From: Roseiarcus sp963829505
GTDB taxonomy: Bacteria; Pseudomonadota; Alphaproteobacteria; Rhizobiales; Beijerinckiaceae
Length of the DNA stretch: 64,000 nt
Assembly (NCBI GenBank): GCA_963829505.1
Contig: CAWHIL010000003.1
Span: 1,302,001-1,366,000 of the forward strand
Direction of reading: 5' to 3'
Position numbers and translations under genes: made by a program. Every line of letters begins with the position of its first letter. The stretch's first letter is position 1. This document shows positions 50,289 through 58,851 of this stretch, one piece after another. The notes under the pieces are model-generated. The model had not been told where the DNA came from, did not search any database, and saw only the letters and a program-made list of their open reading frames with translations.

Positions 50289-51548
50289 TCAGCCCGCCCC
50301 CGCCCGCTCGGCCCGCTCCGCGTAGATGTAGAGAGGGCGAGCCTTGCCCTCGACCACCTCGGGCCCGATCACGACCTGCTCCACTCCGTCGAGGCCGGGC
50401 AGATCGAACATCGTGTCGAGCAGAATGCCCTCCATGATCGAGCGGAGGCCGCGCGCGCCCGTCCGGCGCTCGATCGCCTTCTTGGCGACGACGTTCAAGG
50501 CCTCGTCCTGGAAGGTGAGGTCGGTGTTCTCCATCTCGAACAGCCGCTGGTACTGTTTGACGAGCGCGTTCTTCGGCTCGGTGAGGATCTTCTTCAGCGC
50601 GTCCTCGTCGAGATCCTCGAGGGTGGCGATGACCGGCAGGCGTCCGACGAACTCGGGGATGAGGCCGAACTTGAGAAGGTCCTCCGGCTCGACGTCGCGG
50701 AACACTTCGCCGGTGCGCCGGTCGTCGGGCGCCTGCACCTTCGCCGCAAAGCCGATCGAGGTGCCCTTGCCGCGCGCCGAGATGATGCGTTCGAGGCCCG
50801 AGAAGGCGCCGCCGCAGACGAAGAGGATGTTGGTCGTGTCGACCTGCAGGAATTCCTGCTGCGGGTGCTTGCGGCCGCCCTGCGGCGGAACGCTGGCGAT
50901 CGTGCCCTCCATGATCTTCAGGAGCGCCTGCTGGACGCCCTCTCCCGAGACGTCCCGGGTGATCGAGGGGTTGTCGGACTTGCGGCTGATCTTGTCGATT
51001 TCGTCGATGTAGACGATGCCGCGCTGGGCGCGCTCGACATTGTAGTCGGACGCCTGGAGGAGCTTGAGAATGATGTTCTCGACATCCTCGCCGACGTAGC
51101 CGGCTTCGGTCAGCGTCGTCGCGTCGGCCATGGTGAAGGGGACGTCGAGGATGCGGGCGAGGGTCTGGGCGAGCAGCGTCTTGCCCGACCCCGTCGGGCC
51201 GATGAGAAGAATGTTGGACTTTGCGAGTTCGACGTCGCCGTGCTTCGAGGCGTGATTCAGGCGCTTGTAGTGATTGTGCACCGCGACCGACAGGACGCGC
51301 TTGGCCGTCGACTGGCCGATCACGTAATCGTCGAGGACCTTGCAGATCTCGCGCGGCGTCGGGATGCCGTCCTTGCTCTTGACCAGCGAGGTCTTGCTCT
51401 CCTCGCGGATGATGTCCATGCACAGTTCGACGCATTCATCGCAGATGAACACCGTCGGTCCGGCGATGAGCTTGCGCACTTCGTGCTGGCTCTTGCCGCA
51501 GAAGGAGCAATAGAGCGTGTTCTTGGCGTCGCCGTCGGCCTTGGCCAT
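50289..51548 (-). CDS. clpX: ATP-dependent protease ATPase subunit ClpX
   Basis: The 419-residue AAA+ unfoldase feeds proteins to ClpP. The N-terminal zinc-binding domain has CSFCGKSQHEV and CDECVELC. Then come Walker A GPTGSGKTLLAQT, Walker B IVYIDEIDKI, pore loop GYVGEDVE and the IGF-type ClpP-binding loop (LIPEFVGRLPV follows). GGAG seven bases before the ATG at 51548 supports this start rather than the in-frame TTG at 51560. clpP lies upstream, about 240 bases away. Confidence 0.98.
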   Translation of the reverse strand: MAKADGDAKNTLYCSFCGKSQHEVRKLIAGPTVFICDECVELCMDIIREESKTSLVKSKDGIPTPREICKVLDDYVIGQSTAKRVLSVAVHNHYKRLNHASKHGDVELAKSNILLIGPTGSGKTLLAQTLARILDVPFTMADATTLTEAGYVGEDVENIILKLLQASDYNVERAQRGIVYIDEIDKISRKSDNPSITRDVSGEGVQQALLKIMEGTIASVPPQGGRKHPQQEFLQVDTTNILFVCGGAFSGLERIISARGKGTSIGFAAKVQAPDDRRTGEVFRDVEPEDLLKFGLIPEFVGRLPVIATLEDLDEDALKKILTEPKNALVKQYQRLFEMENTDLTFQDEALNVVAKKAIERRTGARGLRSIMEGILLDTMFDLPGLDGVEQVVIGPEVVEGKARPLYIYAERAERAGAG

Positions 51549-51573
51549 CGTTCTCTCCAACCCGGCCAGGACG

Positions 51574-51592
51574 CCGCGATTTCGAATCGCGG
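51574..51592. repeat. Perfect hairpin upstream of clpX
   Basis: CCGCGATT and AATCGCGG pair around a three-base loop, 25-45 bases upstream of the clpX start in the clpP-clpX spacer. It could be an operator or a weak terminator for clpP; there is no T-run. Confidence 0.4.
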
Positions 51593-51790
51593 TCCAGCCT
51601 AAGCTTGCTCACCTAACGAAACGTAGCCTTCGACCCTCCCCGTCGTCCGCCCGTCCCAACCACCCTAGCGTCGGATCGCTCCGGGCTAAAGCCGAAAAAC
51701 CCGCCGTACCCCGAACGGACTTAAGTCCGTTCTCGGGAACATGGCGCCAAGATGACGCAGCAAGAAACAAGCCAGCCGAAGGCCGGCGCG

Positions 51791-52435
51791 TCAAGTCCGC
51801 GCCTTTACCTCTTCAGGCTCGACGGGCGCGCGCTTGGTCGTCACCTCGTCGATGATGCCGAAGGCCTTGGCTTCCTCGGCAGACATGAAGTGGTCGCGGT
51901 CGAGCGTCCGGTCGATCGCCTCGTAGCTCTGGCCGGTATGCTGCACGTAGATTTCGTTCAGCCTTCGCTTGACCTTGAGAATGTCCTCGGCGTGCCGCTG
52001 AATATCGGACGCCTGGCCCTGGAAACCGCCGGAGGGCTGGTGAACCATGATTCGCGAATTCGGCAGGGCGAAGCGCGAGCCCTTCTCGCCAGCCGCCAGC
52101 AGGAGCGACCCCATCGAGGCCGCCTGGCCGATGCAAAGGGTCGTGACCTTCGGCCGAATAAACTGCATCGTGTCGTAGATCGACAGGCCCGCCGTCACCA
52201 CACCGCCAGGCGAATTGATGTAAAGAGCAATATCCTTCTTCGGGTTTTCCGCCTCCAGAAACAGGAGCTGGGCGACCACCAGCGACGCCGACACGTCCTC
52301 GACCGGCCCGACCATGAAGACGATGCGCTCCCGGAGGAGGCGGGAGAAAATATCGAACGACCGCTCGCCGCGCGCCGACTGCTCGATCACGATCGGCACG
52401 AGATTGTTGGTGTAATAATCGACGGGATCGCGCAT
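51791..52435 (-). CDS. clpP: ATP-dependent Clp protease proteolytic subunit
   Basis: The 214-residue serine protease forms the tetradecameric barrel used by ClpX and ClpA. The catalytic triad is intact: Ser in CIGQAASMGSLLLAAG, His in RIMVHQPSGGFQGQASD and Asp in RTLDRDHFMSAEEA. The N-terminus MRDPVDYYTNNLVPIVIEQS supports the ATG at 52435. Upstream is tig and downstream clpX, the standard order. Confidence 0.98.
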   Translation of the reverse strand: MRDPVDYYTNNLVPIVIEQSARGERSFDIFSRLLRERIVFMVGPVEDVSASLVVAQLLFLEAENPKKDIALYINSPGGVVTAGLSIYDTMQFIRPKVTTLCIGQAASMGSLLLAAGEKGSRFALPNSRIMVHQPSGGFQGQASDIQRHAEDILKVKRRLNEIYVQHTGQSYEAIDRTLDRDHFMSAEEAKAFGIIDEVTTKRAPVEPEEVKART

Positions 52436-52570
52436 TGGCTAAAGGTCCCCCAGGAGAAGCCGGCCCGGCTCGTCTCGACTAGATAGGCGCCCGGCGGCGC
52501 TCCGAAAAGGGGCGCCGAAAGGGCCGTCGCGGGCCGCCGGGCCTCGAACGGGCCCGCCCGCGGCTTCGCC

Positions 52571-53983
52571 TCACTCGGGCGCTGCTTCCGCCTCGGCCCC
52601 GCTAAGATCGGGCGGCGCCGCCGGCGCGGAGGGCGCCTCGTCCTCGAGCGGCGCCAGAAGCTCCTCCTTCGACACCTTGCGCTCGGCGATCCTGGCGACG
52701 CCGAGGATATGGTCGACCACCTTCTCCTCGTAGATGGGAGCGCGCAGTTCGGCGAGCGCCTGCTGGTTGTTGCGATAGAAGTCCCAGACCTGCTTTTCCT
52801 GACCCGGGAACTGCCTCGCCCGAGCGATCAGCGCCTGCGTCATCTCTTCGTCGCCGACCTTCACTTCGGCCCTCGTCCCGACTTCGGCCAGCAGCAGGCC
52901 AAGGCGCACCCGACGTTCGGCGATCTTGCGATAATCGGCGCGCGCCGCCTCTTCGGTGGTGTTCTCGTCGGCGAAGCTGCGGCCGGCGGCGGTCTGCTCC
53001 TGCATGACCTGGGCCCAGATGCCCTCGAACTCCTGGTTGACCAGGCCCTCGGGCAATTCGAACGTGTAGAGCTCGTCGAGCCTGTCGAGCAGGTGACGCT
53101 TGAGCCTGTCGCGCGAGGCGCGGGCGTGCTCGCCGGCGATCTGGTCCTTGAGCTTCTGCTTGAGGTCGTCGACGCTGTCGAACGCCAGGCCCTTGGCGAA
53201 TTCGTCGTCGAGCGCGAAAGGCTCGGGCGCCGCAACCGCCTTGACGGTCACGTCGAACTCGCCGGTCTTTCCCGCGAGCTTGCGCACCGCGTAGCTCTCG
53301 GGAAACGTCGCGTGAATGACGCGCCGGTCGCCGGCGGCGACACCCAGAAGCTCCGTCTCGAAGCCGGGGATGAACGTGTTCGAGCCGATGAGGACCTCGA
53401 TGTCGCGGCCCTCGCCGCCTTCGAACGGCACGCCGTCGATCTTGCCGTCGAAATCGACCGTCACGCGGTCGTTCGTCTCGGCCTTCGCGCCCTCGGGCCT
53501 GGCGGCGAAGGTGCGCCGGCTGTCGGCGATCCGCTCGAGCGAATTGGCGACGTCCGCGTCGTCGACGTCGGCGGTCAGCCGTTCGAGCTCGATCTGCGAG
53601 AAATCGCCGATTTCGAACGTCGGCAGCACTTCGAGCGCGACCTTGAACGTGAGATCGCCGCGCGCCTCGAGCGCGGCGTCGATCGAGGCCTGGTCGGTCG
53701 GCAATTCGACCTTCGGCTCGCGGGCGAGGCGCAGGCCGTTGTCGTCGACGATCTTCTTGTTGGCGTTGTTGATCGCCTCCTGGACGACGTCGGCCATCAT
53801 CGACTTGCCGTAGATCCGGCGCAGGTGCTCGACCGGCACCTTGCCGGGGCGGAAGCCCTTGATCTGCGCCTTCGACTTGAGTTCGGCGAGTTGGCCGTTC
53901 AGCTTTTCGGCGAGATCGCTCGCGGGCAGGAAAATGTCATATTCGCGCTTCAGCCCCTGGCTTAGCGTCTCCGTCACCTGCAT
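52571..53983 (-). CDS. tig: Trigger factor
   Basis: The 470-residue ribosome-associated chaperone has an N-terminal ribosome-binding domain (MQVTETLSQGLKREYDIFLP, with the binding signature GFRPGKVP about 43-50). A central FKBP-type prolyl isomerase domain follows (VTVDFDGKIDGVPFEGGEG, NTFIPGFETELLG; about 165-250), then the helical arms. An acidic/Ala-rich tail ends APPDLSGAEAEAAPE. It is the first gene of the tig-clpP-clpX-lon block. Confidence 0.98.
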   Translation of the reverse strand: MQVTETLSQGLKREYDIFLPASDLAEKLNGQLAELKSKAQIKGFRPGKVPVEHLRRIYGKSMMADVVQEAINNANKKIVDDNGLRLAREPKVELPTDQASIDAALEARGDLTFKVALEVLPTFEIGDFSQIELERLTADVDDADVANSLERIADSRRTFAARPEGAKAETNDRVTVDFDGKIDGVPFEGGEGRDIEVLIGSNTFIPGFETELLGVAAGDRRVIHATFPESYAVRKLAGKTGEFDVTVKAVAAPEPFALDDEFAKGLAFDSVDDLKQKLKDQIAGEHARASRDRLKRHLLDRLDELYTFELPEGLVNQEFEGIWAQVMQEQTAAGRSFADENTTEEAARADYRKIAERRVRLGLLLAEVGTRAEVKVGDEEMTQALIARARQFPGQEKQVWDFYRNNQQALAELRAPIYEEKVVDHILGVARIAERKVSKEELLAPLEDEAPSAPAAPPDLSGAEAEAAPE

Positions 53984-54128
53984 CGTCCCATCCGCCTTGT
54001 CATTTTAGCGCCAAGGTTTCCCTTAGCCGATTTCCGACTGTCGCCAAAGGTTCAAAAGTCCGCCGCCCGCGAGGCGCCGCCCCGAAAGCGCCCTTCAAGG
54101 ATCGACCTTTGAAGGACGGACGGGCGGT

Positions 54129-54213
54129 TGGTGCGGGCGGAGGGACTCGAACCCCCACAACTTTCGTCACCGGAACCTAAATCCGGCGCGTCTACCAATT
54201 CCGCCACGCCCGC
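54129..54213 (-). tRNA. tRNA-Leu (TAG)
   Basis: An 85-base class-II tRNA with long variable arm and encoded CCA. Acceptor GCGGGCG pairs with CGCCCGC; the anticodon arm CCGGA-TTTAGGT-TCCGG gives anticodon TAG; variable arm TGACGAAAGTTGT; T arm GGGGGTTCGAGTCCCTC. Upstream of tig on the same strand. Confidence 0.96.
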
Positions 54214-54457
54214 GGCCGGCGCCGGCCGCGTGAGCTTCGCGGGCGGGGCCTTGAGCTTCGGGCGGGCTCTATATCAGCTTGCCCGGCGAGCGCCAGAGGA
54301 AAAAGGACCGGAGGCAGATGTGCGCCGCCCTCGGCGCCGTCGCGGCAAAGGTTGCCTCACCCGGCCGCTCCGCTAAGAAGAGCGCCGGGCGAAGCGGAGG
54401 GGCGCGCCTCGGCGTCCCGGTTTTTAACGGCCTGTCCCGACTTTTCTCTCGTGGTCC

Positions 54458-55876
54458 TTGCGAAAGAGTCCCGGTTTGAACCTCCCGCCGCATCGACGAC
54501 GACCCCCGCCGCTCCCGGCGCCGAGCAGGCGGGCCTTTCTCGCCGGCGGCCTCGCGGCGACCGCGTGGGGCCTCGTCCCGGCAGACGCCGGGTCCGCGGA
54601 CCCGGGCCCCCAGGGCGTGACGCTGATCGAGGCGGCGCCGTCGCCCCTCCAGCTTCTGCCCCCGCCCGCCAAAGCGGCGGCGGGCCTCGCCTATTCGGGC
54701 GCGATCCCGGGGCCGCTCCTGCGGCTGAAGAAGGGCGAGGAACTGAGGCTGAAAGCGTCGAACAGGCTCGCGGAGCCGACGAGTCTGTGCTTTGCGGGCC
54801 TGCGCTCGGCAAACGCCGTCGCCGGCTACGGCGGCCTCACCGGACCGCGCCTCGCCCCCGGGACGAGCGCCGACCTCCGCTTTACGCCTCCCGACGCGGG
54901 CTTCAATCTCTACCTGCCGCATGCGGGGGCGACCGACGCCGGCCAGCAGGGCCGCGGGCTTTTTGGACCGATCGTCGTGGACGAGGCGGAGAAAGTCGAT
55001 GTCGACCAGGATTTCGTCGTCGTGCTGTCGGACTTCAACGCCGACGACAAGGGTCAGATCCCCGACGATTTTTCCGATCCCGGCGTTGCGCGGGGCGCCG
55101 GGCGCAAGGCAGGCCTGATCTTCGCCAACGGCGCGGCGGCCCCCTTGAGCCTCGCGGCGCGCCCGGGCGCGCGCGTCCGCCTGCGCCTCGGCAACGCCGC
55201 CACCGCACGCCTGACCAATGTCGCGATCGACGGGGCGAAGGCGGTCATCGTCGCCGTCGACGGCCAGCCGAGCGAACCCTTCGAACCCCTCCACAACCAG
55301 TTCCCGATGGGCCCCGGCGCACGCTTCGAGCTTATCTTCGACATGCCGGCGCAGGCGGGCGCGGAGGTGAAATTCGCCCTGCGCTCGGACCCGGGCGCGC
55401 CCGACCTGCCCTTCGTCGCCATCGCCGCCTCGGGCAATTCGGTCGCGCCGCGGGGAAGCCCGCCGCGCCTCCCCGCCAATCCGGCGTTGCCGGCGGAAAT
55501 CGCGCTCGAGGCGGCCCGGACCTTCGAGATCGCCGTCACCGGCGGCGGCGCGGCCCCTTTCGCGGTCAACGGCGCGACCTTCACGGACTGGGGGCCGAAG
55601 CCGCTGGCCAGCGTTGCCCGCGGCGCCCCGACCGTCTTCGCCTTCGCCAACAGGACGGCGGTCGTTCAGGCGATGCGGCTCGGCGGTCACGTCGCCCGCC
55701 TCCTTCATTCGATGGACGACGGCTGGGAGCCCTATTGGCGCGACACCATCCTGATCCAGCCCGGCCGCACGCTGCATGTCGCCTTCGTCGCCAGCAGTCC
55801 CGGCAAGTGGCCGGTCGAATCGGCGATCCCCGAGCACCGCGCGGCGGGCGTCGGGGCCTGGTTTCAGGTGGGGTGA
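54458..55876 (+). CDS. Multicopper-oxidase-fold protein lacking the copper ligands (SufI/FtsP-like)
   Basis: The 472-residue exported protein has a twin-arginine signal (SRRAFLAGGLAATAWG, residues 23-38) and three cupredoxin domains in multicopper-oxidase order. The copper motifs are replaced. HWHG is LCFAG, the HxH of domain 1 is LYLPHAG, the HPxHxH block reads VVQAMRLGGHVARLLHSMDDG, and the C-terminal HCHxxxH reads WPVESAIPEHRAAG. Surrounding sequence (DGWEPYWRDT, GKWP) is still typical of the family. So it is a non-oxidase relative, like E. coli FtsP/SufI, acting in the periplasm. The start may be TTG at 54458 or TTG at 54479; no ATG is available. Confidence 0.85.
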   Translation: MRKSPGLNLPPHRRRPPPLPAPSRRAFLAGGLAATAWGLVPADAGSADPGPQGVTLIEAAPSPLQLLPPPAKAAAGLAYSGAIPGPLLRLKKGEELRLKASNRLAEPTSLCFAGLRSANAVAGYGGLTGPRLAPGTSADLRFTPPDAGFNLYLPHAGATDAGQQGRGLFGPIVVDEAEKVDVDQDFVVVLSDFNADDKGQIPDDFSDPGVARGAGRKAGLIFANGAAAPLSLAARPGARVRLRLGNAATARLTNVAIDGAKAVIVAVDGQPSEPFEPLHNQFPMGPGARFELIFDMPAQAGAEVKFALRSDPGAPDLPFVAIAASGNSVAPRGSPPRLPANPALPAEIALEAARTFEIAVTGGGAAPFAVNGATFTDWGPKPLASVARGAPTVFAFANRTAVVQAMRLGGHVARLLHSMDDGWEPYWRDTILIQPGRTLHVAFVASSPGKWPVESAIPEHRAAGVGAWFQVG

Positions 55877-55966
55877 GAAAAGCCGAACGCTCCCGCCGGG
55901 GCGGAACGCGAGCGTACGCGAGCCCCGGGCCGGTTTCTCGTCATTGGGGGATGGTCGGAGCCGTCC

Positions 55967-56308
55967 TCAGGCTGGCCGCTTCGCCGCACGGGCCATCGTC
56001 GGCCGACTACGAACCACGCCATTGGCGTCGTGACGCACGTCGATATTCCCGACGTTCGGCTTGTAAGTCACGATCACCCTCTTTCCGCCGGTCGGCCTGT
56101 CCTGCTCCACCATTGCCCGCTTCGCGACGCGCAAGCGCGCGCCGATTGGGGGCTTCGTCGTGCTGAGGCCCAGCTTGAGGCGCAGATTCTCAACCGCCTC
56201 CAGCATCCCAGGGTCGACCTCGGCAATGGGGCGCAACTGTTTCGCCTCGGCCCTCGTCAGCGGCCGGATAACCTCGCCGTCCTTATTCGTGAGAGGCTTC
56301 TTCGACAT
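55967..56308 (-). CDS. brnA: BrnA-type antitoxin
   Basis: The 113-residue protein begins MSKKPLTNKDGEVIRPLTRAEAKQLRPIAEVDP, the typical BrnA antitoxin opening, and ends with a basic tail. BrnA proteins bind and neutralise the BrnT RNase and repress their own operon through a C-terminal ribbon-helix-helix domain. That domain is less obvious here, being replaced by KLGLSTTKPPIGARLRV and VIVTYKPNVGNIDV. It starts inside the 3' end of brnT, with a 26-base overlap, so the two are coupled. Confidence 0.75.
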   Translation of the reverse strand: MSKKPLTNKDGEVIRPLTRAEAKQLRPIAEVDPGMLEAVENLRLKLGLSTTKPPIGARLRVAKRAMVEQDRPTGGKRVIVTYKPNVGNIDVRHDANGVVRSRPTMARAAKRPA

Positions 56309-56560
56309 ACCGATTGGTCTCGCGTTGATTGGCCTTGCGAAAGCTGATGACGCGGCGGGAAGAGCCCCGGATCGTGAAGCTACCACGTGAACCCTGCCCT
56401 CCAAAGGGACGTAGGCGACGAACCGTTCCTCGCCGTACGCCCGGCGGGCATCAGGGCGAACGACCGCCTTCGACCAATCGCAAAGCACGACCATCTCGAA
56501 CGAAAGCCCACGGCTCAAGAGGTTTTTGAAACTCTTGGCGGGGTCAAACTCGATTTCCAA
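56283..56560 (-). CDS. brnT: BrnT-type ribonuclease toxin (frame broken near 56381)
   Basis: The protein is about 92 residues. The first part (EIEFDPAKSFKNLLSRGLSFE, VVRPDARRAYGEERFVAYVPLEGRVHVV) is a clear BrnT. At about 56381 the frame shifts by one base, and in the new frame the rest follows: SFTIRGSSRRVISFRKANQRE and a stop at 56283. Together they form a normal BrnT with the conserved ISxRKANxRE end. Without correction the toxin reads straight into brnA as one long frame. The start is TTG at 56560. BrnT toxins cut mRNA and stop translation. Confidence 0.75.
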
Positions 56561-56738
56561 CCGTCAGCCCCCCGGCGAATTGTCCGGCAGACGGCCTTCA
56601 TGCGCAAGCCGCCGTCCCAGCGCCGCCAGCGCCTTCAATCGCCGCGCTGACGCCAGCGCATCGCCCGGATTCGGGGGCGTCCGCGTGGCCGGAGCCGGAC
56701 GGGCGGTTAACTCCGAAATAAGCCCCGTCGTCTACCTA

Positions 56739-56759
56739 AGGTTGTACGCAGTGCAACCT
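56739..56759. promoter_or_regulatory. Inverted repeat upstream of the chemoreceptor gene
   Basis: AGGTTGTAC and GTGCAACCT are near-perfect inverted halves (eight of nine) around GCA, ending 19 bases before the ATG at 56779. Possible regulator-binding site or stem-loop. Confidence 0.35.
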
Positions 56760-56778
56760 GACTGGCCGGCTTTTTGTC

Positions 56779-58632
56779 ATGCTCGGGGCTCCGAAATCGT
56801 TAACCGTCCAGACCCGCTTCATGGCGTTCGCCGCGATCGGGGTGCTTGCGGTCGTCGCCGCCGCGGTTGCGCTGGTCGGCTGGGCGGAACGCCAGTCGCT
56901 CGAAGCCCGCGTCCACGCGCTCTCGGAGAACGAGCTGCAATCCTTGAACGCGCTCGTCGAAACCGCCATGCGACAGCGTCTCGATGACAGCCAGGACGTG
57001 GCGATCAAGGTGTTCAACGGCTGGTTCGAGAGCCGCAACAAGAACTATCCAGGCGAACTCTGGAGCGTCTGGAGCCCCAAGGTCACCGCTTTCGTCGCCG
57101 AGGCGTCGCCCGGACGCCCGCCCAAGGCCGCGCGCGACGCGATCGACGCCGAGGCGATGGCGACCGGGCGCCCTGCCGCGGGCTTCGTCGGCTCCTCCTA
57201 CCGCTACAGCGTGCCGATCGTGCTCGGCCAGACGCTCGCCGAGCCGAAAGAGACCTGCATGATCTGTCACGGGCAGGCGATGGGGCTGAAGGAAGGCGAG
57301 ACGATCGCCGTCTTTTCCTCGAGTCTGTCCGCCGCGAAGGATTATTCGGCGCTGAACGCCCTTCTGTGGCGCATCGCGGGCGCGGGGCTCGTCGTCAGTC
57401 TCCTCGTGATCGCGGTCATCTGGAGCCTGCTCGGCCGGGTCGTGACGCGGCCGCTCGCCCGGATGACGGAGATCATGGGCCGGCTTGCCGAAGGCGACAC
57501 GAAAGTCGTCGTGCCGGCCGAGGACCGGGGCGACGAGATCGGCGCCATGGCCAAGGCGATCCTCGTCTTCCGCGACGCCGCAATCGACAAGGCGCGCCTC
57601 GAGAGCGAGGCCGAAGAGCAGCGCCACGCGGCCGAACGCGCCCGCGCCGCAGCGGAAGAGGCGCAGACGAAGGCGATCGCGGACGAGCGCAAGCTCGTCA
57701 ACGATTCGATCGGCGTCGCGCTCGCGAGACTGGCGCAAAAGGACCTCTCGTGGCGGATGACGAGCGACATCCCCGCGTCTTATCGAAAGCTTCAGTCGAA
57801 TTTCAACGATGCGATCGGCGAGCTCGAGGGCGCCATGCAGGACGTCCGGTCCGCGGCCCAGACGATCGATGCGGGCGTCGACAGAATAACCTCCGGCGCC
57901 GACCGCCTCGCCGCGCGCGCCGAGCAGCAGGCGGCGAACCTCGAGGAAACCAACGCCGCGCTCGGCGAAATCACCCATGCGACCGAGCTTTCCGCCGGGA
58001 ACGCGGCCGCGGCGCGCAAGGTGGCCGCGATCGCCGACAAGGACTCGCAGAAAAGCCTGTCGGTGGTGCGCGAGGCGGTCGGCGCGATCGATTCGATCTC
58101 GCGAACCTCGGCCGAGGTCGGCCAGGTGATCGGCGTCATCCAGGAGATCGCCTTCCAGACGAACCTCTTGGCGCTGAACGCGAGCGTCGAGGCGGCGCGT
58201 GCGGGCGATGCGGGCAGAGGCTTCGCCGTGGTCGCAACGGAGGTCAGGACGCTTGCGCAACGCGCTTCCGACGCGGTGAGGGAGATCAAGACCCTGATCT
58301 CCGCCTCCGCAGCCGAGGTCGGGCGCGGCGTGGGTCTCGTGCACGACACCGGCTCGGCGCTCGAGCGCTCGATCGCCAAGGTCGAGGACATCAGCCGCAT
58401 CGTCAACGACATCGCCGACAGCGCGAAACGCCAGGCCTCGGGCGTGGCCGAAATCAGCGCGACGATCGACGCGATGGACAAGACGACGCAGGAGAACGCC
58501 GCGATGGCCGACCAGTCGACCGCCGCGGCTCATTCGCTTTCGGACGAATGCCGCAAGCTCAGAGACCTCGTCGCCCTCTTCCGGCTCGGCCCCGCGACGC
58601 ATGCGGCGGACACGCGATCGCGCGCGGCGTGA
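56779..58632 (+). CDS. Methyl-accepting chemotaxis protein with periplasmic c-type haem domain
   Basis: The 617-residue chemoreceptor has TM1 (about 14-36), a periplasmic domain (40-195), TM2 (197-219), HAMP (220-275) and a cytoplasmic signalling hairpin. The hairpin tip is QEIAFQTNLLALNASVEAARAG. The periplasmic domain contains ETCMICHGQ: Cys160, Cys163 and His164, a CxxCH c-type haem attachment motif, in a DUF3365/Tll0287-like context (YRYSVPIVL before it). It is probably a redox- or gas-sensing receptor. It lies alone, with no other che genes beside it. Confidence 0.92.
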   Translation: MLGAPKSLTVQTRFMAFAAIGVLAVVAAAVALVGWAERQSLEARVHALSENELQSLNALVETAMRQRLDDSQDVAIKVFNGWFESRNKNYPGELWSVWSPKVTAFVAEASPGRPPKAARDAIDAEAMATGRPAAGFVGSSYRYSVPIVLGQTLAEPKETCMICHGQAMGLKEGETIAVFSSSLSAAKDYSALNALLWRIAGAGLVVSLLVIAVIWSLLGRVVTRPLARMTEIMGRLAEGDTKVVVPAEDRGDEIGAMAKAILVFRDAAIDKARLESEAEEQRHAAERARAAAEEAQTKAIADERKLVNDSIGVALARLAQKDLSWRMTSDIPASYRKLQSNFNDAIGELEGAMQDVRSAAQTIDAGVDRITSGADRLAARAEQQAANLEETNAALGEITHATELSAGNAAAARKVAAIADKDSQKSLSVVREAVGAIDSISRTSAEVGQVIGVIQEIAFQTNLLALNASVEAARAGDAGRGFAVVATEVRTLAQRASDAVREIKTLISASAAEVGRGVGLVHDTGSALERSIAKVEDISRIVNDIADSAKRQASGVAEISATIDAMDKTTQENAAMADQSTAAAHSLSDECRKLRDLVALFRLGPATHAADTRSRAA

Positions 58633-58670
58633 GACGCCGAGCGAAACGGGAGATGGCGGACATGAACGTC

Positions 58671-58709
58671 CCTTCCCCCCTTGTGGGGGAAGGACAGGAA
58701 GGGGGGTCT
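58671..58709. repeat. Dispersed hairpin repeat after the chemoreceptor gene
   Basis: CCTTCCCCC and GGGGGAAGG pair perfectly around five bases, followed by ACAGGAAGGGGGG. A related GGTGGGGGAGGG fragment is at about 58803. This is the GC-rich intergenic hairpin type also seen near 18890, and it could act as a terminator. Confidence 0.55.
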
Positions 58710-58851
58710 CTCCGACCGTCGAGATGAGGACGACTACTAGTCCAAATGTCGACGCCCCTTCGCCTCAACGCGAAACGTACGGCGCGACCCCCCGCCCTGC
58801 CCTGGTGGGGGAGGGTACGCACACAACGCGCGTCGTCTCTCGTGTCGCCCC

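Noticed and set aside
51574..51592. Rho-independent terminator after clpP
   Set aside because: The stem is perfect but there is no T-tract, and it lies close to the clpX start. Listed as a repeat only.
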